A DNA stretch of 15,462 bases from Larix sibirica (GCA_004151065.3 NWUY0300010666.1:78583-94044); one strand, 5' to 3'; numbered from the stretch's first letter, positions 1 to 9,130 are shown. The notes: generated by a model from the letters alone, not told the origin. Program-made: numbers and translations.

Positions 1-489
1 ATATTAAAAAGAGGAAATATTACAGCAAGATGGGGAGACTATACCCAACAAAATGAGGGGAGTAGGCACCTCAGACCTAGTCTCTAAATTTCGAAAGTAT
101 CTGAACTTCAAAGATAACAGAAAGAAATAGAAACGAACTGCTATATCAATCATTACATAGATAATACAAAAAACTTGAACAATAACCCGTACTCAGATGT
201 CATCAAGGTGACGAGTCTTCTTCATGCCACCTGCTTCCATTTCCTCGTTGTTCTTCATGCCCAGAATCGCAGATGGACTATTACCCTTGCTGGTTCGAAT
301 GCAATCCACCTTGGCTTCTACAATTCTCAGGCAGCTGTGCATAGATTCCATTTTGCCAGCCATTTTTTCGAAATACTCCTTCGTTTTGCTGTTGTTGTTT
401 CTCACTTCAGAAATCGAAATTTCATTGAAGGTGGCCAGATGAGAGAGCGCCTTCTTAAGCTCTTGGTTTTCACCTCTTAACCAGTTGAC
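1..489 (-). repeat. Exact copy of the 3' part of minus-strand LINE element M
   Basis: This block matches 2687-3175 at a constant offset of 2686 with no difference that I can see, up to the single n at 490. On the minus strand it holds the last ~100 codons of the coiled-coil ORF of element M (stop at 193-195) and part of its 3' untranslated tail. It starts at the window edge, so the copy may extend to the left, with the T tract and flanking DNA. Perfect identity next to an n suggests that the same locus was assembled twice. A recent duplication is the alternative. Confidence 0.85.
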
Positions 490-490
490 N
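490..490. other. Single-n assembly gap
   Basis: One n separates the duplicated block 1-489 from AT-rich sequence starting at 491. The matching sequence 2687-3175 continues without interruption into 3176 onward, so the true continuation of 489 is probably the sequence at 3176, not 491. The join is suspect. Confidence 0.9.
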
Positions 491-640
491 TAATTAAAAA
501 AATTCATGTCTGCTCATAAAATAACAAAATTATGGAAAGTATTTAAAAAAATCCATGTTGGCTCATAAAATAAAATATTATGAAAAGTAATTAAAAAAAT
601 CGATGTTAGTCTATAATATAAGTACTTAAAACTTAAATAT
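491..640. repeat. AT-rich tandem repeat, period about 48-49 bp, about 2.5 copies
   Basis: Three successive units carry a run of A, then a T(C/G)(C/G)ATG core, then GCTCATAAAAT or a decayed form, then TATG(G/A)AAAGTA. The cores lie near 503-508, 552-557 and 600-605, giving a period of 48-49 bp. The third unit is degraded (TCTATAATATAAG in place of GCTCATAAAATAA). It is a small AT-rich minisatellite with no coding potential. Confidence 0.7.
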
Positions 641-2634
641 GGATCTATCAACCAAAAGAAATCAAATTTCTTGAGTTTAAATTTAAAAAAAAATTACACC
701 TCAAGAAATTGGATCTCTCTCTGTGCAAAAATAAAAGGCAGACAAACATTACAATTAACCTTTTTTCGATTTTATTCTATAAGCGTTTGTGTTTGTCGTG
801 GAGATTTTGAATTATCACAAAAGATGACTGACTAGATAATCAAGAAATTTTTTTACTATTTCCCGAGCCACAATGCGTGTTTTTCCTTTTAGGAACCGAC
901 AAAATAATAAAAAGTACTCTCGGCAAAAGCTAAAAAACGCAGAAGTTTTTTTTCATTCGAAATTTTTTATTTTGTTGTCTTTTAATAATTGAGAATGGGT
1001 TCTCTTTCATACTGTATGGGCTATGTTTTTAAATAGCATCATCGAAATTAATAAAAGAAAATGCATTTCCATGAAATATCTAGCAGAAAACACTTATATG
1101 GTCTTCAATTCAGTGAAAAATCTGTGATGAAGAAAACTATTTGTTATGCGAATGTCTGGAATGAGTGTTTTTCAGAATCAATATGTTTGATAAAAAACAT
1201 ACGTCTGAGTTGGCCAGAGTCAAACCCCCACCAGTGATATGGAGAACAAATATTGAAGACAAATCCAAGGTCCATTTTCTTACCGATTGGGCAGGAAAAG
1301 TCGAGAGTTCGAGTCCAGCAGTCAAGAGAACAGTAAAATTAACGTGCAAAAATCTTACTGTTCTCCTACAGGCGATAAAGCTAAACGACGGAAGGACAGT
1401 TGACGGCGGAATGACAGTTGAACATCGGAATGACAAAGTCACAGATGTCTGTCTTTTATTGGAAGGTAGATGAGGAATGGTGAGCGAAAGTACATACGCG
1501 CGACACTTTTCCATTTCCCGGAGAAGCGAGGAATTTGAAACAGTGTTATGTAACCATATTTCAACAAAAGAAAATTCTTCCACTTAATTAAATGAATGTA
1601 TTATGTCTTTCAGATTCATTTAATGCTTGGACAATAGAATAGATAATTATGAGGATTCTTCATTTTGATATGTTTTTGTCAATTACAGGTTTCTGGATCT
1701 TTTTCAGATAGTTACAACCTCATGGGACGAAACTCTATGAAATAAATTGCTAGAGGACGATTGTTCCCTTTCTTAAGAGTATTTGGCCAGACAATATTAA
1801 CATTTAGTGGAAGGGATAGGTACAATCTTAACGTTTCCAATATTGATGCATCCAAATAGTGCATCTTTTTGATCTCTTTCTTGTGGGAAATGTCTCGGTA
1901 GCAACAACGGGATGATAGGCAAGAGGAGACAACTATCAATATCTACACCACAGTGCACTGCTGCGATGGGATGTGGATTGTTGGATCTGATGGTCACATC
2001 ATATCCAACGATCCACATCCTCATCGTAGTAGCATTAAATATTAAATGTTGCGTTGAGGGGTGGATATTGATCCTTAGAGGAGACTATAACGATAGTGAA
2101 ATAAACAATCCACAAGGAAGATGGAGAGATCATCATGCACTAGTTGTCGTCTTTTAAATTTTTTAATGATAACATTTTGAGATTAAATGTAACTCCATAT
2201 TTAACTATGGCTGAGAATATTTTCATGTGCGCAACGTTTTGTTAGTGGCAGTGGGCTAATGGGTGAAAGGAGGTAACAACGACAGTGGATGAAAGAATTC
2301 ACAAATAGAGATGGAACAATCCTCATGGACTGATCATCCTCTAATAGATATTGACGACCACCAACAATTGACCAGTCATATTCAAAACCGCCACCAGATG
2401 AGTAACAGATGGAGCAGTTGCCCTGGTTGACTTCATTGCTTGGTTGTTGCCTTGAATTTTTGACAAAAGAGTCTTCAAAATTCTAGTAGTAAAGGCAAAG
2501 AAAAGTCTGGTTCCACTGCAAAATGTACCAAGGCTTCTACTAATCCATCATCGGTTGAAAGAACTATGCAACAAGATTTTTTTTTCGTCGATCAAAGTAA
2601 TGGCTTCAGAGATTTCATTGGGAAAACAAAATTC
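641..2634. other. AT-rich left flank of element M with no recognised gene
   Basis: The stretch is AT-rich with a more GC-balanced patch at about 1200-1520. Short ORFs exist (for example 1165-1473 plus, 1137-1583 minus, 1912-2157 plus). They overlap each other on opposite strands, show no motif I recognise and are not preferred over one another, so I do not call them genes. The 11 bp inverted repeat GAGAACAGTAA/TTACTGTTCTC at 1326-1336 and 1355-1365 and the long hairpin at 1964-2026 are the only clear structures. The end of the segment abuts the target-site duplication of element M. Confidence 0.6.
1964..2026. repeat. Long hairpin: 29/30 bp arms with a 4-nt loop
   Basis: The left arm 1964-1992 and right arm 1997-2026 are reverse complements apart from two mismatches and one single-base bulge, with loop GTCA at 1993-1996. 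The pairing may continue outward with G-U wobbles toward about 1956 and 2034. Such a fold could come from a decayed foldback or MITE-like element, or from a palindromic duplication. A small-RNA precursor cannot be excluded but has no other support here. Confidence 0.7.
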
Positions 2635-2653
2635 ATGAAATTGTACCAATGTT
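2635..2653. repeat. Left target-site duplication of element M
   Basis: The 19 bases ATGAAATTGTACCAATGTT recur exactly at 5077-5095. The two copies bracket a segment that begins with a T tract (a minus-strand A tail) and ends inside an RNase H coding region. This is the signature of target-primed reverse transcription by a LINE inserted on the minus strand. The last two T are shared with the T tract, so the exact edge is uncertain by about 2 bases. Confidence 0.93.
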
Positions 2654-2663
2654 TTTTTTTTTT
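2652..2663 (-). other. A tail of element M (12 T on the plus strand)
   Basis: A run of 12 T follows the left target-site duplication, which reads as an A12 tail on the minus strand. On the minus strand the segment before it carries an AATATAAAG sequence (plus 2683-2691), a plausible polyadenylation-type signal about 20 bases upstream of the tail. This fixes the 3' end and the orientation of the element. Confidence 0.85.
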
Positions 2664-2878
2664 ACAACAACGGTTGTAGGATCTTTATATTAAAAAGAGG
2701 AAATATTACAGCAAGATGGGGAGACTATACCCAACAAAATGAGGGGAGTAGGCACCTCAGACCTAGTCTCTAAATTTCGAAAGTATCTGAACTTCAAAGA
2801 TAACAGAAAGAAATAGAAACGAACTGCTATATCAATCATTACATAGATAATACAAAAAACTTGAACAATAACCCGTAC

Positions 2879-3420
2879 TCAGATGTCATCAAGGTGACGA
2901 GTCTTCTTCATGCCACCTGCTTCCATTTCCTCGTTGTTCTTCATGCCCAGAATCGCAGATGGACTATTACCCTTGCTGGTTCGAATGCAATCCACCTTGG
3001 CTTCTACAATTCTCAGGCAGCTGTGCATAGATTCCATTTTGCCAGCCATTTTTTCGAAATACTCCTTCGTTTTGCTGTTGTTGTTTCTCACTTCAGAAAT
3101 CGAAATTTCATTGAAGGTGGCCAGATGAGAGAGCGCCTTCTTAAGCTCTTGGTTTTCACCTCTTAACCAGTTGACTTGAGATTTGATGTCTTGGAGGTGC
3201 GAGAGCACCCCAGGAGAGGGGCTTTCTGGTCCACCTAGGGAGTCCAGATTCACAATGCCCGAGCTATCCCCCACCATACTCCACATTTTACCAATCTATC
3301 TAGGGTTGCTACGCAGAGGGCATTGTTGTCGCGAACCCTCCTACAGAGAGCTAAGATGCAGAGGGCCGCTGAGAGACTGGTTGTTTCCAACCTCAAGGGG
3401 TCACTAGTTTCTTCCGCCAT
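2879..3420 (-). pseudogene. Small coiled-coil ORF in the 3' region of element M, one frameshift
   Basis: Two overlapping minus-strand frames form this ORF. The first begins at the ATG at 3418-3420 (MAEETSDPLRLE...) and stays open to about 3290. The second runs from about 3290 to the TGA at 2879-2881. Frame two has a TAG just before the overlap, so joining them needs one base change in length near 3285-3300. The second part has a heptad-like segment (WLRGENQELKKAL, then EVRNNNSKTKEYFEKMAGKM) that predicts a coiled coil, and a charged C-terminus ending KKTRHLDDI. I recognise no family. It lies about 600 bases past the RNase H stop, so it would be an extra ORF in the LINE 3' region, a captured host fragment, or chance. 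Part of it is repeated at 193-489. Confidence 0.4.
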
Positions 3421-3856
3421 CGAACAAAAAACCCTTCTGAACCAGGTTGGTCGTGTTCCTCCCCTGCCCCACGTCCTGCTGAGGATAGACTCTACCATTC
3501 TCATCAATAATGGATCCACGATGAACATGCTTCCTTTGGTTACCGAGAGAACTATAAGCTTCTTTATCACCATTCCCATTACCCTGCACCACCTCAAGAG
3601 CGGAGAGGTAGCGCTTCAGGGAAATAAAACCATTGTTGCCCTGGATGTCAGTCTTGCAACGATTAAATTTCAACCCCGAAAGTAAAAATCCCGTGTTCTT
3701 GCCATTATTGCCGCAATCCATGCTGAACCACAACCTACAGAGCCTAAACCAGAATGAACCACTGCTCCAGAAAAGGCTGTAAGAGAATGAATGGGCTAAA
3801 TCGTCACCCTGTTGCATCATATAGACGCGGGCTTCCCTATCACTAGTTCGCATTAA

Positions 3857-3874
3857 TGTCTCGCATGCGAGACA
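3857..3874. repeat. 18 bp perfect palindrome, copy 1
   Basis: TGTCTCGCATGCGAGACA is its own reverse complement and lies in the 3' region of element M. The same 18 bases occur at 4513-4530 in the second copy of the block, although bases on either side differ between copies. It could form a cruciform or an RNA hairpin with almost no loop, or be a dyad protein site. No function is shown. Confidence 0.8.
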
Positions 3875-4013
3875 GATGTAAACCACCTGGGAGTGCCGTC
3901 GTTTTAGCCTTTGATATGGGGGATAAAATCTATAGGGTATTTCGAGAAAGACCTGGTGCAGATTCACCCAATGGATTGAGAAGGCCATTAAATGGTTAGA
4001 AAATCTAAGGTGA

Positions 4014-4179
4014 CTAAGGTGCCCAGACATTATAGATTTGGTTACCGTTGCTAATGAAAGTCCCACAGTTTAACCTCGCTCCAACATTTTCCAAGGTGTC
4101 CGCCGCATGGTTGTTATTTCTTAAAATGTGAAAGAAGGAAATGGAAACTAGATCTTTAGCCAAATTGATGAAGTGAAGG
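4014..4179 (-). pseudogene. C-terminal end of the element M RNase H, copy 1
   Basis: On the minus strand this reads FHILRNNNHAADTLENVGAR and continues to NGNQIYNVWAP, then TAG at 4014-4016. HxLRxxNxxAD is the last conserved block of plant LINE and retroelement RNase H domains; its Asp is the fourth metal-binding residue. Here the frame is intact, whereas copy 2 (about 4741-4757) has two extra T that shift it. It is cut by the n at 4180, so the remaining domain must be read from the right contig. Confidence 0.75.
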
Positions 4180-4180
4180 N
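4180..4180. other. Single-n assembly gap inside element M
   Basis: One n lies exactly between the two copies of the ~655 bp block. The perfect target-site duplication spans this gap (left copy before it, right copy after it), so both contigs belong to the same insertion. The join order is right, but the overlap was probably not merged. Confidence 0.9.
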
Positions 4181-4182
4181 AC

Positions 4183-4834
4183 GAACATGCTTCCTTTGGT
4201 TACCGAGAGAACTATAAGCTTCTTTATCACCATTCCCATTACCCTGCACCACCTCAAGAGCGGAGAGGTAGCGTTTAGGTCGATACCACCATTGTTGACC
4301 TGGATGTCAGTCTTGCAGCGATTACATTTCAACCCCGGAAGGCAGAATCCCTGTGTCTTGCCATTATTGCCGCAATCCATGCTGAACCACAAACTACAAG
4401 CCTGAAACAGAATGAACCACTGCTCCAGAGAAGGCTGAAAGAGAAAATATGGGCTAACCGTCACCCTGTTGCAACATATAGAACGCGGCTTCCTTAACGC
4501 AGTTCGCATTAATGTCTCGCATGCGAGACAGATGTAGATCACCTGGGAGGCCATCGTTTAAGCCTTTGAGATAGGGGGATAAAATCTATAGGGATTTCGA
4601 GAAAGACCTGGTGCAGATTCGCCCAATGGATTGAGAAGGCCATTAAATGGATAGAAATCTAAGTGGTTAAGGTACCCAGACATTGTAGATTTGGTTACCG
4701 TTGCTAATGAAATTCCCACAATTTAACCTCGCTCCAACATTTGCCAAAAGGTGTCCGCAGCATGGTTGTTGTTTCTTAAAATGTGAAAGAAGGAAATGGA
4801 AACTAGATCTTTAGCCAAATTGATGAAGTGAAGG
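4183..4834. repeat. Duplicated block, copy 2 (matches 3523-4179)
   Basis: This is the right-hand partner of the block at 3523-4179. It reads through at 4835 into the upstream part of the RNase H domain, which copy 1 lacks because of the n. On the minus strand it contains the RNase H stop (TAA, 4667-4669) and the 18 bp palindrome at 4513-4530. A 2-base insertion near 4744-4748 shifts the RNase H frame relative to copy 1. Confidence 0.85.
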
Positions 4835-5076
4835 GTGAAATTTAGATGAGGGAGAGTGATACTTCTTGGCTAATGCTCGAGCTTCCTTGATTACCATCAA
4901 GGAGTCACCAATCACCAAAACATTCTGAATGTTACTCTCCTTGACCATGTCCATGCCTTTAATCAAGGCAAGACATTCAACGTCGTTATTCGTTTTCCTA
5001 CCGAGCCCCTAAGCAAAATCAGTCATTTTGTTTCCTCCAGAGTCTAGAAGGACTCCCCCCGCACCTGCCAACCCTG
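4667..5076 (-). pseudogene. RNase H domain of element M (RVT_3 type), 5'-truncated
   Basis: The domain would degrade the RNA strand of the RNA-DNA hybrid made during LINE reverse transcription. From 5076 the minus strand reads GLAGAGGVLLDSGG, then GRKTNNDVECLALIKGMDM with the conserved Glu, then NVLVIGDSLMVIKEA with the conserved Asp in GDSLMVI. After a shift near 4830 it continues NLAKDLVSISFFHILRNNNH and AAD. The first catalytic Asp (in the usual DGA/S segment) is lost by 5' truncation. A TAG interrupts the frame at FA*GLG (near 5011), and further shifts occur near 4830 and 4745. The pattern GxAGAGGVLxD...TNNxxE...GDSxxVI is that of the PF13456 RNase H-like domain common in plants. It must be non-functional here. 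Confidence 0.85.
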
Positions 5077-5095
5077 ATGAAATTGTACCAATGTT
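5077..5095. repeat. Right target-site duplication of element M
   Basis: This is an exact 19-base match to 2635-2653. Removing 2654-5076 and one copy restores a continuous empty site that runs from GGGAAAACAAAATTC through the repeat to GATAGCAATAAC. Confidence 0.93.
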
Positions 5096-6120
5096 GATAG
5101 CAATAACAAAAGTATTAATGCACCTAAAACACCGAGCATTCAAAAGGAATCTCGAGTTATTCAATAAAAAAATTAAATGCTTATTTTAAGAATAAAAAAG
5201 TAGAACACCTATTTCATGTATTTCAATAAGGTTAGGTTGTAACAAAATTTTAGTTTATGCATATAGAGTAATTGATGATGAAGATGATGGTTATTGATAG
5301 GTAAGATTAATTTTGGTCTATCAAATCTTAAAAGGGTAAGGATTTACTTGTTTTTATTTTATAATTTTATATCCATGCTTTAAACTTTGAACTTTATACA
5401 TATATTAAATTTAGGAACTCCCCCAAGCTGGATAAACCCCAGAAGCCAACTTCCATCACTTCATGGCTAATATTTCACTTTCCACTTTATCATAATGGTC
5501 CCCATAATGTTTCACTTTCCCATATAGGTCCCCCATTATTTCAACTCTCAGATCGTATAATTTTGGTAGCACTCCTTTTTTTTTTGTTCTTTAGAACCAG
5601 TACATTGAAGATTACAAGCTGCAAGAACATGTATCCTTTGACACACATTGAAAATTACTAGGTTAGCTAGCTGGTGCTTACTATTTTTCCAAGCTTGATC
5701 TAAACTCCAGCTAAAAGTACTTATAAGAGATTCTGAAGCTTGGAAGACAACATTCAAAACCAAATTTAGTCTCTATGAAGGTACCTGTCCCCCTTCCCTA
5801 TATATTGCAATAATTTCCATCTTCTTGACTACATCTGCAATAATTTCCAAAAGCAGAACAACTACATTTGCTTGAATTTTTCTTATTCTCTGCAAAGTTT
5901 CCAACATAAGACTGCTGTGATATTGTGCTAATGTGTTTAATGTAGCATTTCGACTTGCATACGAGTTCTCTGTTGTAACAACCCACAAGCATCCAATAGG
6001 CGTCATATTTGTTACTGCAAACTTTATGAAACTCATATTGTAAAAGTGGGGAGCTAAAACCATAATGATTTGCCCATTTTTCAACGGTTTTTTCTGGGAG
6101 TTTCTCTATAAATCTAGTGA
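5096..6120. other. AT-rich DNA with no recognised gene
   Basis: This is the right flank of element M. ORFs here (for example 5773-6084 minus) lack motifs I know. Two short direct repeats are visible. TTTCACTTTCC lies at 5473-5483 and 5510-5520, inside an imperfect duplication of about 37 bp running to 5546. TGCAATAATTTCCA lies near 5807 and 5838. A GATGATGAAGATGATGG run lies near 5273-5290. Nothing supports a gene call. Confidence 0.55.
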
Positions 6121-6155
6121 AATTTTAGGTGGGGACAGAGTTCCAAGGTTTTGGT

Positions 6156-6186
6156 GGTAGAGTTCCATAGAGGATGGAACTCTACC
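6156..6186. repeat. Perfect 12 bp inverted repeat with a 7-nt loop
   Basis: GGTAGAGTTCCA (6156-6167) pairs fully with TGGAACTCTACC (6175-6186) across loop TAGAGGA. The sequence CAGAGTTCCAA also occurs at about 6136 and 6238. TTTTGGTGG near 6150 faces CCACCAAAA near 6289 in inverted orientation, so the hairpin sits in a nest of related short repeats. It could be the core of a decayed foldback element. There is no T run after it and no sign that it is a terminator. Confidence 0.7.
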
Positions 6187-6337
6187 CTTGGCGTTTAAGC
6201 TCATTTTAAACCAACCCAAATGCTCGAAAAATCAATCAGAGTTCCAAATCAATGGAAACTCTGCAAAATTGAGTTGCTGGATTCCAACCACCAAAATACA
6301 AATCATTGTGCTTTTAAACAATGTCATTATTAAAGTG

Positions 6338-6410
6338 CCCCGAGTTTTTAATCACCGATGCTCGAGAGTTGCTTCTTTCACCGATGCCCGAGATTTGCTT
6401 GTTCACCGAT
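6338..6410. repeat. Tandem repeat of about 26 bp, three units
   Basis: Three units have the form CC(C/T)GAG...TCACCGAT(T/G)G. TCACCGAT starts at 6352, 6378 and 6403, giving periods of 26 and 25 bases. A plus-strand frame reads it as related peptides (PEFLITDARELLLSPMPEIC), but no protein family is evident. Confidence 0.65.
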
Positions 6411-7507
6411 TGTACAAGCGAAATCAAACCCTGCAACTCCCAACCGCCATTGTGCACGAGGAAAAAATACACTAAATACCAAAATGTTAAAAAAAACGAT
6501 CTCCCGTTGCTAGATTTATACTTCGGGTGCTCTTCGTTACTGAAGGTAGAAACCATAATTGTTGCCCAAAACCGAGGGAGAACCAAAGAAGTCAAATTCC
6601 TTGCGGAGCATTCTCCATTGCGAATCAATTGTTGCAGCTGGTCGATTTGGGTGGTCGTATTTGGAATTCCAGGCCATGTAATGTGCAACTGGAAAGTCAC
6701 CTCCCCATGCAGCTAATTAATCCTTAAACATATACTTAACGGGGAGGGAAAACCCATAGCCTCCTTGGAATCCCGTAACATTGAAGCATAATCACATGTG
6801 TAAACACGTGGTGGGTTTGGAAAACAATAATGCCTTACCTGGAATTGTTATAGTAATGTAATTACATCATTTCATTGAGATCATTATTTTGTTTCACAAT
6901 TCTGTTCCACGCTGACCGACTTGCTAGGGTCTCTTTTATAAAAGTTGCCTATCATACTCTAGAAAGGTAAAAACAATGAGGGATTATGTCGATCAAACCA
7001 AACTCCTTTATTTACCCCCCATTGTTGCATTCCAAAGCCAACCTATTTCATAATCGAATGAAGTATGGGTTGGCCCACATGGCTTGGTCTATTCTATTTG
7101 GGATACTATCGATTGATAGATCTTGTTTTCATAGATCACTATGGATCTCTACTACCCCCGACCTATCTATTGATGTCATTTCTAGTGGGCTCTTGCCTCC
7201 CTCGTTTGGGGATACCAACTGGACATAGAAATAAGTGCTCGGACCAGACGATGACACCAAAAAAAACTGAAGAGCATATATCAAATAAGAATAGTACAAC
7301 TGTTGAGTGAAAGTAGTGGAATCAAGTCCATTGCAAAACCCTAGTTTTAAGTTTGATGAGATAATATTTGGAAGGGAGGACAATCTGTTTGTGATTTTTA
7401 GTTTTATTTTGTGAGAATTAGTGGTTGATATTTATCATTTATTTTTTTGTACTTTGGGGCAATTATTAGGGTTGTACTTAGATTTCGACGTGTAGGGGGG
7501 GTTAAAA
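6411..7507. other. Unassigned DNA upstream of element P
   Basis: No recognisable gene or domain is present. Overlapping ORFs on both strands at 6314-6716 and 6986-7383 are similar in length and lack known motifs. Two telo-box-like sequences (AAACCCTA at 7336-7343 and TAGGGTT at 7467-7473) lie shortly before the first ATG of element P. Such boxes are common in plant 5' regions, so the stretch from about 7330 may be the 5' UTR of the LINE. I could not find a target-site duplication to fix its 5' end. Confidence 0.45.
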
Positions 7508-9130
7508 ATGGAGCTGATTACGCGGCTTGGAAAAAACCACTTGGAAAGCCAAATCTCTGGCAATAAAGGGTTTACTACCCTAGATCATCGTAGTAGACTA
7601 TCAGGCGAAGTGGAGGAAGTTCGGGTTGGAGGTTGGTAGGTTATCTGAGAGTGGGGTTCTTCCTACACACTCCATTTCAGATAGGATGATTCATGGCGAG
7701 CAAGATAGAATTAGGAGAACACTGAAAGCATACAAATCCAGGGAGGGTTTGGAAATATATGTCTTGGGAGCTGATGTAAATATGGAGAGGGTGGTAGTCT
7801 TGTCCAGAAGAGCATGGTGGGTAAAATTGAATATGCAAAAGCTTCGCAAAATGAACTAATTGAGTGGGTAAATAAGTAGTGGGGTCTGGTTTGTGGCTAT
7901 GCTCCGCGGGTTAACCTGCTCGTAAATGGTTGGATAGTGTTTATCTTTCCTGATGAAGATCACATTGAGACAATTTTGAAGGGGAACTGGTTGATAAAGG
8001 ATGGGTCTCTCAATATAAAACGTTGGCATACGAACTTCAACCTGGAAAGGGAGAAACAGACTCAACGCCACCTATGGATGACTTTTCCAGGGTTTCCCCT
8101 AGAATTATGGACGTAGAGCGTTCTGGAGGGTTTAGCGAATTTAGTTGGAAGATTTATTAGAGTGGATAAACATTCCTGTTTGTCATGGACAAAAAATTTG
8201 CCAGGGTTATGGTTGAATTAGATATTACGAAAGGGCTCCCGACTGAAGTTGAGATTGTATTGGGGTGAGAAAATCTATAGACAGTGGATGGATTATCTAC
8301 ACATCCCGTTTAGGTGTTTCTTCTGCTGACAAATGGGCCATCTAAATCCTTGATGCCCATTTTTTATGAAGGGCTCTGCATTTTTATCATAAGGCGGTGA
8401 TTTCGTGTATACTCCATCTACCAATCCTGAACATGCTACAATTCTTGGGCGAGAAATGATGGATGGCTTCGAAAACCCAACAAGTAAGTTAACATATGAT
8501 TCCCAAACTCCTTTATGAGGATGTTACGAAAGAGGAATTAACATTTTATTTATTTGTAGAAAAGGAGTTAGACCGCATGATTTAGAGTGGGGTTTTGGGA
8601 TGTAAGTTGGGTCAAAAACTAGATTTTAATTCTGATGGTTATCCAGAAAACAAGAGTTTCTTATCTGAATCTACCTCAAGTACTCTGTCAAATTGGGGGA
8701 ATTAAACTTGGGATCTAGGTTTTTAGAACCAAATTTGGTAAATGTTGAGGACTCTCCAAAAATGGTCTCCATTCCACCCAGTTGCCCATATGAGCATATT
8801 ACAAACCCAAACCCAGATCTACCATTATTAAAGGACTGTGGATATGTGGATTCTGATGTACAAATTTTTAAATCTTTGTTGCTGGTTTACTCAAAAAACC
8901 CTTCGGAGATGGATGGGGTTATTCCGGTACTGTCAATCCGTTTTCAGAATGTCACCATTAGACAGAGGAAGAAAAAATGTAAGGGTTCTCATACCGTGTC
9001 AGAAAAAATAGAGTATAAACCCTTATATATATGGCTGGATGAAGCAGCATTTGATATTAAAGTGGATGGTAATAATCTTTCTCTTAGGGCCCTTAGAGAA
9101 GAACTTCCCTCTGATATAGTTACTAAATGA
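7508..9130 (+). pseudogene. Element P ORF1: DUF4283-like protein with zinc knuckle
   Basis: ORF1 of plant L1 elements binds element RNA. The first ATG at 7508 gives MELITRLGKNHLESQ and soon meets a TAG. After frame changes a long readable stretch at about 7789-8340 has the DUF4283 pattern: GWIVFIFPDEDHIETILKGN, then LWMTFPGFPLELWT, then LANLVGRFIRVDKH, then KKFARVMVELDITKGLPTEV. It ends in IPFRCFFC-x-QMGHL, a zinc knuckle whose next codon after CFFC is TGA (probably from CGA). Stops lie at 7877-7879, 8114-8116 and 8327-8329, and a frameshift near 8190 and others break the frame. The C-terminal part, 8693-9130, is open and ends ELPSDIVTK-stop, overlapping the ORF2 start by ATGA. Family identity rests on pattern memory, not a search. 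Confidence 0.8.

Larger units (their letters stand above)
3523..4179. repeat. Duplicated block, copy 1 (matches 4183-4834)
   Basis: This 657 bp block is matched by 4183-4834 at roughly nine bases in ten, with many small indels. About the first 85 bases and the last 70 bases are identical, and the middle carries the differences. The copies are separated by the n at 4180. In minus-strand terms the block runs from the end of RNase H into the 3' region. Identity concentrated at the ends next to the n suggests two contig ends extended into the same repeat and joined without merging. Confidence 0.85.
2654..5076 (-). mobile_element. Element M: 5'-truncated plant LINE with RNase H
   Basis: The segment is bounded by a perfect 19 bp target-site duplication. 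It has an A tail at its minus-strand 3' end, and its 5' end lies abruptly inside an RNase H domain, so it is a 5'-truncated LINE copy, the usual product of incomplete target-primed reverse transcription. In minus-strand order it holds the RNase H domain (5076 down to 4667), a duplicated block (4834-4183 and 4179-3523), a 3' region with a small coiled-coil ORF (3420-2879), and a 3' tail. An n at 4180 lies between the two copies of the block, which are probably one overlap assembled twice. Without the extra copy the insertion is about 1.77 kb. The RNase H is of a different lineage from that of element P, so a different LINE family made this copy. Confidence 0.9.

Noticed and set aside
175-480. 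Plus-strand ORFs at 175-480 and 2861-3166 (identical 101-residue products).
   Set aside because: They lie antisense to the coiled-coil ORF of element M. The identity comes from the duplicated block, not from selection.
1307-1316. GTTCGAGTCC, a match to the RNA polymerase III B box, suggesting a tRNA or SINE.
   Set aside because: No A box at the right spacing and no cloverleaf around it. The nearest A-box-like TGGCCAGAGT is about 90 bases upstream.
1165-1583. Opposed ORFs in a GC-balanced patch, possible host exon.
   Set aside because: Both strands are open for over 100 codons, neither shows a known motif, and no splice or start context decides between them.
6986-7310. Hydrophobic ORFs that might be an organellar membrane protein insertion.
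   Set aside because: Two overlapping frames are equally open, and neither matches a chloroplast or mitochondrial protein that I can recognise.
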